From Nepenthes gracilis (lineage: Eukaryota; Streptophyta; Magnoliopsida; Caryophyllales; Nepenthaceae), in contig BSYO01000008.1 of NCBI GenBank assembly GCA_033239525.1, positions 9,110,150 to 9,174,149 on the forward strand: 64,000 nt of DNA, written 5' to 3'. Position 1 is the first letter of the stretch. Every line of letters starts with the position of its first letter. A program made the position numbers and the translations under genes. The notes beneath the pieces are model-generated. The model did no database searches. It was not told the DNA's origin and saw only the letters and a program-made list of their open reading frames with translations. This document shows, one piece after another, positions 34,520-45,430 of this stretch.

Positions 34520-36494
34520 TGCTCAGAGGTCCTGTCCCTTCTGGAAAATTGATCAAGTGCGAGCTATGCTCGATTCCATCATGACGAGGGTCGAGGATCC
34601 CTGTGACGACGCCCGGAGCCGCGACAGAGACTATACGACAATATAGGTGTATGCCGTCCTACAACCTCATGTCTAACACTTGAGCCATCTCCTCCGAAGA
34701 GAGCCAGACTCGCAAGCTAGCCTCAGCATGAGCACACCGGTCCTGCAAACTAATGATCAGATTCCCAGCCGTTAGTAGTTCACCTTTCAGTTGCTCGTTC
34801 TCCAGCTTCAGGGTGGCAACCTTGCTCTTCCAACATTGCTTGGCCGCCTATTCACTTTCTTCTTAAGCCCAGCGGGCGCGCTCGTCCAGTTGAGAAAGAG
34901 CAATGTGGAAGAATCAAATCACGTCTTGGATCCAAAAAAAAAAAAAAAAAAAAAGAAGAAAAGGGATGAGAAGCCCGTAAATCCTGGCAATGTGGGAAAC
35001 ATTGTATAAAGGGAGTTGGCAGATAGATTCCTAGCTTGATGAGCGAAGAAATCATGCCTCGATAAACGGCTCTTCCGTAGCACTAGGCAAATCTAGCACG
35101 GTTTCAGGGTCGAACATGCCTAGGGGCTCCAACCTCTCGACAACCCTCCATCCCTCTCACAAGAACCTCACCTAGTGGAGCTTCAGTAGCAACCTCCTCG
35201 AGCACCACGGCCTTTGCGGCAGCCTCAAGACTAGTGACGGGTGGCTCGGGTAATATCCTAACTGGTTCACCGACCACCTCTAGGACATCCACAGGTGCGG
35301 CAGCAGGCTCTAGTTCAACCACCTCAACAAGCTCTATCGAGCTGATTGCGGCCTCTTCGGTGTCCGTCATGGCCACCTCGCCGAAGGACTTGACTAGCTA
35401 CTCGCTGGTGGAGGGTCCCGCCTCAACATCAAACAAGGAACCCGGCGCGGGCCTCTCGCCAGAAGGAAGCTCAGCTAGGGGAACGCCATACTCCGCCAAA
35501 GCAACGGCCGGAATCAGAGAGTGCTGACAACTCCTTCATGCAACTGTGGCTCTAGCTCGTTCGCCACGACAATGGCCCCGGTGAGCATCATTGCGGCAGA
35601 CCCATCAGACTGGCCCGACGCGGTCGGCAATATCAAGGCCCTCCTGCTAGAAGTGCCTTCGACTCCCCTCATCCTATTCAAGGCCGCCACGTCCTCATCA
35701 GAAGAGGACTCCAGCAACAATGACGAGCCACTCCACTCAGGCAACTCCCTCAACGACTCTCTAATAACCAGGGCCCCGACCTTCCTCTTCTGGGCTGTGG
35801 CCATTGCCCTGCTACTCGAGGGTTTCCACTTGACGGCCACGAAGAGCTCAAAGGTCAAGTAGAACCCCTGAGTGGCAAACGTCTTGATCTACCCCCGAAT
35901 GCGGTTGATCAGATTTTGCCCCTACTTCACTTCCTCCTCGCTAACGCTTTTCAAGAAGAAATCGCTCACAAGACCTCACTCATGAGAAATCTCCCACTCT
36001 AGTGGGGCCACCAAGAAGAAAAAGCATTTCTTCCAGTTTTTCACTAAGTCGGGGTTTGTCCCTCGAAAAGTGAAGCATGATCAAGGAGATATCAAAATTC
36101 TATCCTTTGATTGGGCAAAGCGAAAAATCACATTCACCGAGTGCGGGCTGAACTCACAATCGTGAAAGCACACGAAGACGCACATGGACACCAGGTAGCG
36201 TATGGCATTAGGATGAAGTCATGCCACCGGAACGCCAAGTACCTTGAAGATCCTGTATAGATCCAGCTCCATGGGAAAGCGAAGTCCACCCCTCAGGTGG
36301 TCCTCATACACAATAATGAAGCCCTCGGGGGGCGCATTTGCTCTACCCACCTTGCCTGGAAGGAGGTGGGCCCAGTTGCAAGGAACATGATAGTCAACCC
36401 TTAAAGCGGCAACAATGCTCGCCGAAAGCACTGACCTGATGTCGCTTACTTTCTAACGAATGGTAGAAGAACGAAAGCTTTTCTTCTTCGCCAT
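34520..36494 (-). pseudogene. Transposase_28 ('putative gypsy type transposon') domain protein, broken
   Basis: An ATG at 36,494 (MAKKKSF...) lies about 50 bp after a TATTTAAA box. The frame meets a TAG after about 13 codons and then continues in the same frame into the domain. Landmarks at 36,380-36,220 are 'HLLPGKVGRANAPPEGF', 'IVYEDHLRGGLRFPMEL' and 'IFKVLGV'. Beyond another stop come 'LHPNAIRYLVS' and then 'VKNWKKCFFFLVAP' at about 36,030. This order (PPxGF..VYE..LR.GLRFP, PNA, K.WK.FFFV) is the plant Transposase_28/gag-like domain. The frame 35,858-35,514 follows, then 35,376-35,104 (Ala/Val/Glu-rich), and coiled-coil-like text ('TLKLENEQLKGELLTAGN') near 34,830-34,770. Several stops make it a pseudogene. 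By family knowledge the protein is retroelement-borne and of unproven function. Confidence 0.65.
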
Positions 36495-36545
36495 GTATTC
36501 TCAAAGCAGACAAGCGCAAAGTGTGAATGGAGTGGGGAAGTGCCG

Positions 36546-36553
36546 TTTAAATA
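36546..36553 (-). promoter_or_regulatory. TATA-like box, cassette 1
   Basis: Minus strand reads GCCTATTTAAACGGCAC; the ATG at 36,494 lies about 50 bases downstream, a short leader consistent with a real promoter. Confidence 0.55.
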
Positions 36554-36872
36554 GGCAATGCAAGTGAATGCCAAGCGGCGTCGTGCAAGAAAATACAAGG
36601 GTTGCCTCTGATGTTGGCCATGATACGTGTCCCCTCAGTAAGGGGCAATACGTCTATCCAATGCAGTCCATTATGGCTCCTGGCAAATGGCCCCCATCAC
36701 TCACACTACAATCGTTTGCCAGATCCCAACCATCACACCACGCAATTAATGCAAAGATGTTAGCCATCAGAAATCACGGCGATAGCCCCTCCGACGTCCA
36801 GACCAGGAGGGCAAAACAAGTCATCCGAACACAGCAAATCGCAACAAATAGATTGCTCTACTATAAAGAAAT

Positions 36873-36878
36873 TTTATT
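36873..36878 (-). terminator. Polyadenylation signal, cassette 2
   Basis: AATAAA on the minus strand (context TTCTTAATAAAATTTC), about 110 bp after the stop of the cassette 2 frame. Confidence 0.5.
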
Positions 36879-36987
36879 AAGAAGTTTCACCAATAAGGTT
36901 TCTTTACAGGAAAAGCCAATCAGTGGTCGCAAAATACAATGTCACTATCTACCCCCGTCCGGCTTGGAAATTTTGGGAGTCAAAAAC

Positions 36988-37578
36988 TCAATCAACTCCG
37001 AGCACATTCGAGCACCCGCATTCTAAGAGTCCAAAAGGCCCACATGAAAGCCGGGCACTACCAGCGAAGCTATCCTCCAGTTGAGTCGAACACTTTCCTT
37101 CCAGCATGGGAGCTAACTCCTTCGGCCGGATCCTCGACCTTAGCTCAGCCTCCAGCTGCGCATGGATGACATGCTCTTCCCTGAGTTGCACCTGGCATTG
37201 CTCGAGCTCTTCCTGAAGAGTTGTGATCCGACTCAGGGCTTGCGAATAGATGTCGGCCAGCTGCAATGCTCTCACCTCCGCCTCTGACCATGCTTGTTCG
37301 AAGTGAGCCGATCGTGCCCGAGTCTATTCGATTTTAGCAACAACGACCTACACCTGGGCCTAAATCTCCTCAACTGCCCACTGGACACGTCGGAGCAATC
37401 GATCGGCTCCCTCAGGTCCCCGGCATCGAGAGGAATTGGAAACCCCGTTGGATTCAAAACCCGCGACGCTCTCAAAGGCCTTGCTGGCCCAATGACTAAA
37501 GGCTCCAAGTGGCAACCTTCCGCTACCGCTACAGCAGGCCCTACCTCGTCGTGGCCTCTCAGCCCTCATTTGCCCCAT
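36988..37578 (-). pseudogene. Cassette 2: coiled-coil gag-like protein, broken by in-frame stops
   Basis: An ATG at 37,578 (MGQMRAERPRRGR...) opens a frame that runs to 36,988 with three stops between 37,360 and about 37,310 but no shift. After them comes a charged heptad-rich stretch ('LSRITTLQEELEQCQVQLREEH', 'HAQLEAELRSR'; about 37,225-37,125) likely to form a coiled coil. Such coiled coils are usual downstream of the Transposase_28 domain in plant retroelement proteins and resemble the one at the end of cassette 1. It has its own TATA-like box 190 bp upstream and AATAAA downstream. It could be a separated half of a longer ancestral gene. Function not known. Confidence 0.5.
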
Positions 37579-37765
37579 TGAGACTCCTCAGTAAAAGGCT
37601 CAAACCCCAAAGAAGAAAACGACCCTACCAACGGTCTTAGAGCAACGTCGCGCACCCTATCAACCATTGTCGTGACCACAGCCAAAGGAAAGAGGGAACA
37701 ACCGCAGGCTCAGATTTTGCGTCTCACAGCAACAAATGGATGCTCAAATTGAAGAAGTCCTTGGC

Positions 37766-37775
37766 ACTTAAATAG
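37766..37775 (-). promoter_or_regulatory. TATA-like box, cassette 2
   Basis: Minus strand reads GGCTATTTAAGTGCCAAGG; same CTATTTAA word as in cassette 1. Confidence 0.5.
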
Positions 37776-38175
37776 CCAAAACTTCCCCAAGGAGACGGCA
37801 TCATTTAACTAAGGAAGGGCGTTTCACCGCCCAACGAAATTCGACCATGTGGCGACGCCCTAAAGCATCGTGCCTTTTCAAAAAAGGCAATTATGACGTG
37901 ACAGCCCTACTGTTCCCGTCGCATTAAATGCATATTAGACCTGATTGATGCACCCTCCATCAGTATCGATCAGCCATCCAAGGCAAGATATGGACGGCAC
38001 AAGCCCAAGCGGTTCACGCCAAACCATCCCGCCGACGGTCCAAGCAAGGACTTGAGGGATGGGCACTAGCGGAGGTGATCGAAAGCCACTAGGCACTCAG
38101 AACAAGCAAGCGATCAAGCATATATGGCGGTGAGAGAATCCTACGGCCCTCGAGTCATACCGTTCGAAACAGTAA

Positions 38176-38187
38176 AGAGAAATTTCA
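38176..38187. repeat. 12-bp inverted partner of the 33,822 end
   Basis: AGAGAAATTTCA here is the exact reverse complement of TGAAATTTCTCT at 33,822-33,833. The two could be termini of a 4,366-bp unit (TG...CA), but flanking bases (TTATA left, ATGAC right) do not form a target duplication. Confidence 0.6.
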
Positions 38188-38221
38188 ATGACACATGAGA
38201 TAAAAGGCAAAAATTAACGCT

Positions 38222-38227
38222 TTTATT
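38222..38227 (-). terminator. Polyadenylation signal, cassette 3
   Basis: AATAAA on the minus strand in CAATGAATAAAAGCG, at the downstream end of cassette 3. Confidence 0.5.
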
Positions 38228-38329
38228 CATTGAAATGTTGTTTATAGAATACAAGGCTTGCATCAGCACAAATACCAAATAATAAGAAATAAAGTAAAGT
38301 ACAAGAAGTCGCAAAATAGCAGTGCCCTA

Positions 38330-38851
38330 GGAAGGCTCGGCCCTGTACATAGCTGCATATCACCTCATTTTGAGGGCATCTACCCTAGCACTGATTCCCC
38401 TCCCAGAGGAACGGAGTCGATGTTGATCCCATGCTTCCAACGAGATAGGTTCCGCCACAAGTGAAGGAAAGGCATCCATCAATAGTCTCACCAGAGTTGC
38501 AACACACCCGCCTGCGTCCCAATGCAACTCCGAGACTCACCTCCTCTTTCAGGCACCATAGATGGACGATCAGCTGCAGTAAGAGACAGCGATGACATGC
38601 TTTTGAGGGAACAAAATCCCCCGAATCAGCATGCCTGCCTCGCGATCTCCCCCTGCAACTAGGAACCCTAGCTAGCCGGAGAGGAGGCATGTGACAGTTG
38701 CAGAGTAGCTGAGCCACCCTCGTTACAGCTAGGAAGCATCCACGAAAAGGGTATAACGATAGGCTTCAAAAGCAGTTGTAAATCTCCTGCGGATCCATCC
38801 AATTCCTTTGCGACACTCTATAGGGCACAAGGCGAGCCAAGAACTTTGCAT
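38330..38851 (-). pseudogene. Cassette 3: unrecognised broken ORF
   Basis: An ATG at 38,851 (MQSSWLALC...) lies about 50 bp after a TATA-like CTATAAATTG and opens a frame with stops from about codon 44 on. The other long minus frame (38,717-38,385, Cys-rich) is in a different register. No domain recognised. Its importance is positional: it is a third minus-strand unit with its own promoter-like and polyadenylation signals in tandem with cassettes 1 and 2. Confidence 0.35.
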
Positions 38852-38902
38852 TGCTTCACCGACGATGGGATAAGCCTGGGACACCCAAGCTAAGAACCCC
38901 TC

Positions 38903-38912
38903 AATTTATAGC
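38903..38912 (-). promoter_or_regulatory. TATA-like box, cassette 3
   Basis: Minus strand reads GGCTATAAATTGAGGGG, a good plant TATA context. Confidence 0.5.
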
Positions 38913-39059
38913 CTTACAGAAGGCCCGACGAGCTCCCAAAGGGGCACGCCACCCATTGATCGTCAATCGAAAAATAGGAAGGCCATTAATGCAGAGCCGG
39001 TTCCCATATTGTGAATCTTTCCCAACAGAACACCGAATTTCTACAACCCCCTAAAAGGC

Positions 39060-40088
39060 TGCATATTCACATGGTGAAGGAGTGACTCCCTTGAGGATCA
39101 GAGACTAACGCATCTTGAGAAGGCCCACGATAACCAACCGCAAGACCCACCATTGACATACCAGGCCTCGACAATGAGCCGTCCCTAGGCATAAGGGGCT
39201 AGTGATTGGTCCAATATGGATTTAGGCTAGAACTAATGAGGCCCAGCTGGAAGAAGATGGGTCTGATCAGCAGAAGGGCCAACCCAGCAACGACGTCCCA
39301 GGAGACTCGAAAACAAGGCCCACTGAACGCCCTAGGCACGCAGCCAATCAATGTCGCTCGCATATCCACAAAGGCAACCGTAGGCTACTGGTACAGAAGA
39401 TGCCGAGCTTATGGGATGCCAGCCAATGGAATATAAGGTTAACATTGACAAACTGCAACACACGCCACCCCTTCCAACAGCTCAGCCAATCCCAACAAGT
39501 CAAAAGGCCTCTATTGGCCACGCCAGACAATGGTCTCCTCGCCTCCACAATATGACAAGTGACACCACTAGCCACTGTCAGTGCGTAGCGGCTGACGAAT
39601 CCCAACAAGTCACTTGTCCGAGATCCCTACTTCTAAAGGCCTCCCCAAGGGAGCTTATAAATACCCTCTCCAGTAGCTGAGAGAGGGAGGACCTTTCAAA
39701 CTCCATTCGAAGATTCTCACTTCCACTAAAAGAGCCCAAGCGGTGACCTTTCTAACACCCAGTGCTTAAAGCCACAAGAAGAAAAAACCAACTCTCTTTT
39801 CTTGAACCACTACCTCATTACAGTAATGATAGTGAGCCACTCCTTGAAGTGCATCAAATAGAGCATAAGCCTCCTTCCAGCATCACACGCACTCCCCTCA
39901 TTCCAATATCTCTGTATTTTTATCACGTTTACTTCCATCGTATATCTTTTCGTTCTTGGGGAAAGATTTCTGACTTGAACGTCAGAGTATTTATGGTGGG
40001 ATAACCTCCCGCCGTTCTCTGACCTCTTATTTGTAGTTTGTGGTGCGCATGATCCAAGTTGAGAGACGCGGAGACCAGACCCATTCAT
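39060..40088 (+). repeat. LTR-like segment, gypsy type, + strand
   Basis: GC-richer, ORF-poor sequence with a TATA box GCTTATAAATACC at about 39,653. A leader follows with GAGAGAGGGAGGACC and then, 300 bp on, a TGACTTGAACGTCAGAGTATT...GGGATAACCTCCC block (about 39,970-40,012). This 'ACTTGA.CGTC.GAGT' block close to the LTR end is typical of plant Tat-type gypsy LTRs. The left boundary and the exact right end (about 40,020-40,088) are not resolved. It faces opposite to the three cassettes beside it. Confidence 0.55.
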
Positions 40089-40089
40089 A

Positions 40090-41039
40090 ATCCGACTTAA
40101 TTATGGAATCCAAAAACTCCCTAATTCACACGAGAATTCAGACCCAGTGACGCATCGAAATGTATAATATAAAACATATATTAACAATCCCTAAAATTCA
40201 TAATGTCTTAAATACAACTCAATCCCAATGGATCATTATGAATCAACTTGATCCAACAGATCATCATGGAATATCAACAATTATTGATTCCTTTGAATTT
40301 CAATGCAAAAGGGGTCACAACAAATATCAACTAGATTATCAGTGATATATCTTTGAATCTTATTTTTTCACCATTTTGTATCAAACATAATTATATTTGC
40401 TTCGGTGAGTTACGCAAAGTCACTCGATATCCATGATTTGACATATAGCTACCCTTGCTATTTAGAGACTTCTCCTCCATAATCTGGTGGTCTAGAAAAT
40501 CTTTATCATCCAGGACTTTCCCAAATCCCAACCCAATGCTCCTCACCCATTATCTAATGATATTCCAATACAACAGTCGCATGATTAAATAAGCATTTCT
40601 CCACAAAAATCAATAGATCTCGAAACATTGGATGTAGAATTAGTATATAAAAAATATAGACTATACTAATATGTACTAGAGACAATAATACATTCCAATA
40701 TCTTAGTATTTGCTAATTTATCCATAGAATGTCAATAATATTATATCCAAAAAAAAAGAATAAAGGATATGATTCAAGGAAACCAAAAAGAAGCGTCATG
40801 AATATTTTATATCGATATATCATATGACTAGATAACTAAGAGAATTTGAAGATTTTTTAGCTTAAATGAAGATGAGTGCTGAATATATGCCTGTTGTTTA
40901 TAAATGTGTCATCTCTAAATTTTCATGTATGACCTATACTTAATTGATGCATGAATGAATTTCTCCTGGAATACTTGCGACCAATGTGCGTCTAAGTTGT
41001 GCATAAGAGCAGTCTATCAATAATACTCGTGTCCCCATG

Positions 41040-41070
<31 letters not shown>

Positions 41071-41950
41071 TGGGGCGCAGCCCTCCTAATGAAGTTTCTG
41101 AGCTTGATGTCTGCCCATTTAGCATTTGTGTGCTACGCCACTATTTTCCAAAAGATTAAGCATTTTTTCACCCAATTTTCAACCTTCTCTATAAATACCT
41201 TACTTTCATTCACTAATTGTGAAGACAAAAGTGCATAACATTGTAATTGTAAAGCCACCATCATTTATAGTGAAAAGTTTTCTTTTAATTGAGAAAATTA
41301 AAACTTTACTCTTGAAATAAATTATCAATATTTTTTCATCCAACGATTTTCTCTATTGATTACATATTAGCTCTATCCTATAAACCTTTATTAGTACGTC
41401 GGTGGTATGGACATTGGAATCTAATAGTGTGTGAAAATTTAATAGCAAGTAAAGTAAGTTTAACAAAAAGATTAGAAAATATTCAATTCCACTATTGCAT
41501 GCAAATATAAGAAATTCATTAATAGAGGTTATGAATTGAAAATAAGTTGGCTAAATTTTAGTATGTATATACCACTCGAATTATTAGTTGACTTTTATAA
41601 TATATTATTTTCACAAGTTATAGAAATCTGAAGAGTTTCACTCGATAACGACTAATTATCAAGACTTTTCTTTGTTACCAAAATATGGGTGTAAAAATTT
41701 CTTGTTATTCATATTTAATTTAGTGATATAATTAATTGTGAATATTTATTTTAATTTATATTTAGTAAAGAATATAAATTATGTATATTATATAGTCAAA
41801 TGTATTTTACTTCCGTGAGTTTACATGGTCTAAACAAATTAAAATTAGGAACTCCCAAGTTTTTTCAAGATGAAACATCAAAAATAAGTATCAAATACTC
41901 TAACCAGCAAACTGCATCATGGTTGATAAATCTTTAACACAACATAATCC
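40090..41950. other. AT-rich intergenic DNA
   Basis: No gene recognised. A long (AT)n run at 41,044-41,070 is followed by GGGGCGCAGCCCTCC, a small GC-rich patch of unknown origin. Confidence 0.5.
41044..41070. repeat. (AT)n microsatellite
   Basis: Pure TA run of about 13 units. Confidence 0.9.
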
Positions 41951-43075
41951 CAAATAATATTTTCCCAAAACCCATAACTCGAAACAGAACCTTAAAATCA
42001 AAAATGTTAACTCGGCTTTTGAACAGCAGCTCAAACATTATAGTTTGAAGCTCGACACCAACATCTCTAATGTCTATAGATCACAAACATCCAACATAAT
42101 ATAAGCGTACAATTTTGAATAAATTAGACCTTGAAAAACAGCCTTCTTTGCTGGCGTTTGACACGGTGTTTGAGCACCATTCAAACCTTTCCTAACTAAA
42201 AAATCAGCATTCAAACACTATTCGGCATAAAAATCAGCATTTAAACACGGTTCAAATAGCACTCAAATGTCAACACAGTGACCTCTAAAATCATGATTGA
42301 AGCACCAATTTTATCATTTTTACCTATCTAACATTCATATTAACTTATTTTTTGTACATTCTAAAGAATGTTAGGCCCGTAAAAAATAAATTAATGTACA
42401 GTTGAAATAAATTTTAGATTTGACAACAAAAAAGGAGTATCTGAAGAAATTCCTGATTCAAACAGATTTGTGATGATTTGATCTAAACCAATCATCATCG
42501 AATAAACATGGCATCAAAACAAGAAGGTTAGCAATGATCTTTTTGGAAAGAACGGGATCAGAACATTAAAAGATTCCTTATAAAAAAAGTGACAGGGAAC
42601 TTGGGTCTCTATACTGGAAAGATGCTCGATTTCATTCCTCTAACTCAAATGATTAGCAAGGAGGCTCATATACATTTCAAGGCAAACAACATGTCAATTT
42701 ATATGAGGAAATCTAGTGAATTTGGCCAAAAATTAGGAAGCTTCCACTTCCTGATGAACCAAGACAAAGAAAAGAGATAAGAGGGTTACTTGGGGAAGTG
42801 GCTGAATTTTAGAACTCACAACAGCCATAAATGCATTTTAATTTACAAGATTTGGTTCTCCTTAACGTGCATAAGAAAATGCTTATCTCATTAAACAAGG
42901 GAATCTGGCGCTTGACACTATGGATTATCCAAAATCATTTTAAATTTTTTTGAACTTTGTTTAAGATACAAATTATCACCCAATAAAAATCATACATTTA
43001 AAATTTTCCAAAATTAAATATTACCAATTATCTGCAAAATAAAATTAATTCAAAATATGTGAGACATTACACTCT
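41951..43075 (-). repeat. Probable gypsy 3' LTR remnant, minus orientation
   Basis: On the minus strand the bases from 43,100 down read CTTTTAGAGGGAAGAGTG then TAATGTCTCA, that is, a polypurine tract followed by an LTR start as in chromoviruses. The LTR would extend to lower coordinates. It includes a short direct repeat AAATCAGCATTCAAACAC / AAATCAGCATTTAAACAC (42,201 and 42,230). The inner end of the LTR was not found. Confidence 0.4.
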
Positions 43076-43735
43076 TCCCTCTAAAAGGGGATTTCGCCCT
43101 AAATGCGTACCTCAAAAGTAAAAGATGTGCGAATACTTCTCCTTGGTATTAGTCTCGACATCCCTTAAAACGTCTCCAAAGTCTTGATCACTCAAGAGAA
43201 CCTTGACCAGTGGAATGATCTTGTTGCGAAGCACCTCGTCTTGGTGGTTAAGAATACACATGGTTAGCCACAAAAGCTAAATTTGGCTGGATCCACAATA
43301 GCACAAAACTGATAAAATGAGATGAATCTAGCATGTATTTTCTCAACAAAGAATCATGGAATACATTACTCGGCCAAGACTAGAGGTAAAGTGAATTTAT
43401 ATGCCACCTCACCAACATATTCTAAAAACTCGAAAAGTCTGATGAAACATATATTTAGCTTTGTCTCATATTGAACCTCAAAACTCCTTTTCTATGAGAA
43501 ACCTTTAAAAATATTAAATCTCTAATGTCAAAAGACAAATCTTACCACTTCCGCTATATCTAGCTCTTCTAACGACCTTGTGCCACATGTAAATGATACC
43601 AGATCAACATGTTCTTCTCTAAGATTTCCATGGTAAGTTTAGCTCTCAAAATCTTTTGGTTACCAACCTTCTCCACGTTGATAGGAGATCAACATTTCAT
43701 CCATAAAGGACCTCGAATAAAGGCATCTCAATACT
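43076..43735 (-). pseudogene. Gypsy (chromovirus-like) integrase C-terminus and pol end, remnant
   Basis: Minus-strand translation at about 43,540-43,475 gives 'DLSFDIRDLIFLKVSHRKGVLRF', which corresponds to the conserved 'VGD.VFLKVSP.KGV.RF' block at the end of gypsy integrase. At about 43,095 a TTTAGGGCGAAATCCCC stretch corresponds to the terminal 'FEDE..LRG' codons just before the polypurine tract. Stops and shifts occur throughout. Confidence 0.65.
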
Positions 43736-43744
43736 CATAGAAAA

Positions 43745-44345
43745 ATTGTTATTATATATAAACTCTACCAAAGATGATCATTTTGGTGGATTAGTATGAA
43801 ATGGGATATTGCTGATTTGTGTCGTGATGCTTGGTGTGCTAGCATGTGAAAGCTGAAAACCAAAGGCTAATGGGGAGGTTGCAAACTATGCCAATTCTTA
43901 GTTGGAAGTAAAGTATATCTAAACAAAATATTTGGTGGGATTGCCAAGAATTGCTTGACTTAATGACTCTATATGGGTAATTATTAACCGATTGGCCAAG
44001 TCGATTCATTTTCTAACCACTAAGGTGACTTTCTCATTTGATTAACTAGCAAGGCTATTTATGAACAAGGTTGTAAGTCACCATAATATCTGATTGTAAT
44101 CCTAAATTTGTGTCTAAATTTTGGGAGATGTTATATAAAGATCTAGATACTAAAATTAAATTTAGCACAACTTTTAATCTTTAGACCAACAGATAATCTA
44201 AGTGGATGATCTAGAACTTGAAGGACATGCCATGAGCTTTGGTGATGGAAATGGGTGGTAACTGGGATTTTCTTCGCTCTACACTACTTAAGGCACACTC
44301 TCTTCCTTTCTTTGGCTTCTAATTATTTTCATTGTAACTTCAAGC
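43745..44345 (+). pseudogene. Gypsy integrase core remnant
   Basis: Plus-strand translation with stops gives 'NDSIWVIINRLAKSIHFLTTKVTFSFD*LARLFMNKVVSHH' at about 43,962-44,080, the 'D.IWVIVDRLTKSAHF..' integrase core block (Asp changed to Asn). Further matches are a 'WWDSVK.DIADFV..C..C...K' equivalent at about 43,790-43,870 and the 'FW..L...L.T...FSTA..PQTDGQ.ER' block at about 44,120-44,200 in shifted frames. It lies head-to-head with the minus-strand pol end at 43,076-43,735, so this is a rearranged or nested locus. Confidence 0.7.
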
Positions 44346-44949
44346 ATAAAATGTCAAGCCTTGTTGAAGAAATCTGATCTCATGTGTAAACGCAAGTGAA
44401 AATCGGCCACTCCATTCAATTCATCCGTCTCCCGTATTTTACCTAAGCGTGAAAGCAACCAAAATGAATTAATCAATTAATTCCTCCCTCCTAGATGCAT
44501 GAGCCGAAACTCCCTAACAATGGGAAAGCTTTCAATCATATCCTGATTTGATTTTGTAAGTATGCACAAGGTACGAACGAACGTTGTTGGGTGACAAATA
44601 TGCCTCGGACCCAGATCCATTGATACCATCGACCTAAAGAGCTCCCTCGACTCAAAGTGCTTGCTATAAACTTGATTTAGAAGCTAGTGCCATGTCAGAA
44701 GGCAATAGGAGACCTAGTTAACAGTAGAAAAACATGCCATTATCTAACTACGGGTTTTAACAATTGGTCCCTGGTTTCCCAATAAAAAGATCCATAGTAT
44801 GCATACCTGAATTGTTAAAAAGGTGCCAGAGACACCTAACAGAAGGCTAACAATATGGGCTTTGATGGAACATCCTTTGGGTAAATTTAGAGAAGTTACG
44901 ATCACTTACCTAATAAAGGATACATAGTTAATGGCCACAAACTCCCTTC

Positions 44950-45430
44950 TCATAACTTTTGGTATTCAACATTTAAATACCTCACCAAATCTCATTTAAT
45001 AGGATCTAAAATATTTGTTCTTAGTAACCAAGTATGAAAGACATGATTTCTCACTTTCTCCCTCTATTTTTCCTTGGCATTCATAAGCCTTCATATAATA
45101 GAGACTTGAAGGTATTAAGGCCTTCAGCAATAGAAAAACCTGGAAGAAAGCTTGTCCTGAAATACATCCTGTAAATACTTAGGAGAGACAGCCACAACTC
45201 TACTCACTGCACTTCCGTAATTAGCCTTGGTGCATAATGGGAGTATGATTAAAGCAAATGCATTAGTCTGTATATATAAGGGACTTTTATTTCCTTTTAG
45301 GTCATTTTCATAAAATATAGAGAGAAGAGAGGAAAAGAGAATGGAAGAAGAGAGAGAATGTCAAGAGGGAAGGGATCTTGAAGCAATACTTTGAAGGTTC
45401 TTTAAGAATAATGTTAATGTAAGTAAATTT
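44950..45430 (+). repeat. LTR-like promoter and leader segment
   Basis: TATA-like GTATATATAAGGGAC at about 45,272 is followed by a purine-rich leader AGAGAGAAGAGAGGAAAAGA (about 45,320). This is the same layout as the other chromovirus-like LTR segments in the window. Confidence 0.35.

Larger units (their letters stand above)
33822..40088. mobile_element. Gypsy-derived block with antisense genes and a + strand LTR-like end (Tat-lineage-like, provisional)
   Basis: This block is richer in G+C than the genome around it. It starts with TGAAATTTCTCT at 33,822 directly after the interrupted inverted repeat. It contains three minus-strand cassettes (34,430-36,553; 36,873-37,775; 38,222-38,912) and ends with an LTR-like + strand segment (about 39,060-40,088) that has a TATA box and a TTGAACGTCAGAGTA end block. 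No protease, integrase or RT was found, so it is either a non-autonomous element or the 3' part of one. Tat-lineage gypsy elements (Grande and relatives) are known to carry extra ORFs, some antisense, between pol and the 3' LTR, which is the reading preferred here. No matching LTR pair or target duplication was established, and the outer limits are uncertain. Confidence 0.5.

Noticed and set aside
34791..37581. Plus-strand ORFs in the gypsy-derived block (for example 35,234-35,527, 35,521-35,862 and 36,568-37,026)
   Set aside because: They mirror the minus-strand Transposase_28 and coiled-coil frames and show no domain of their own.
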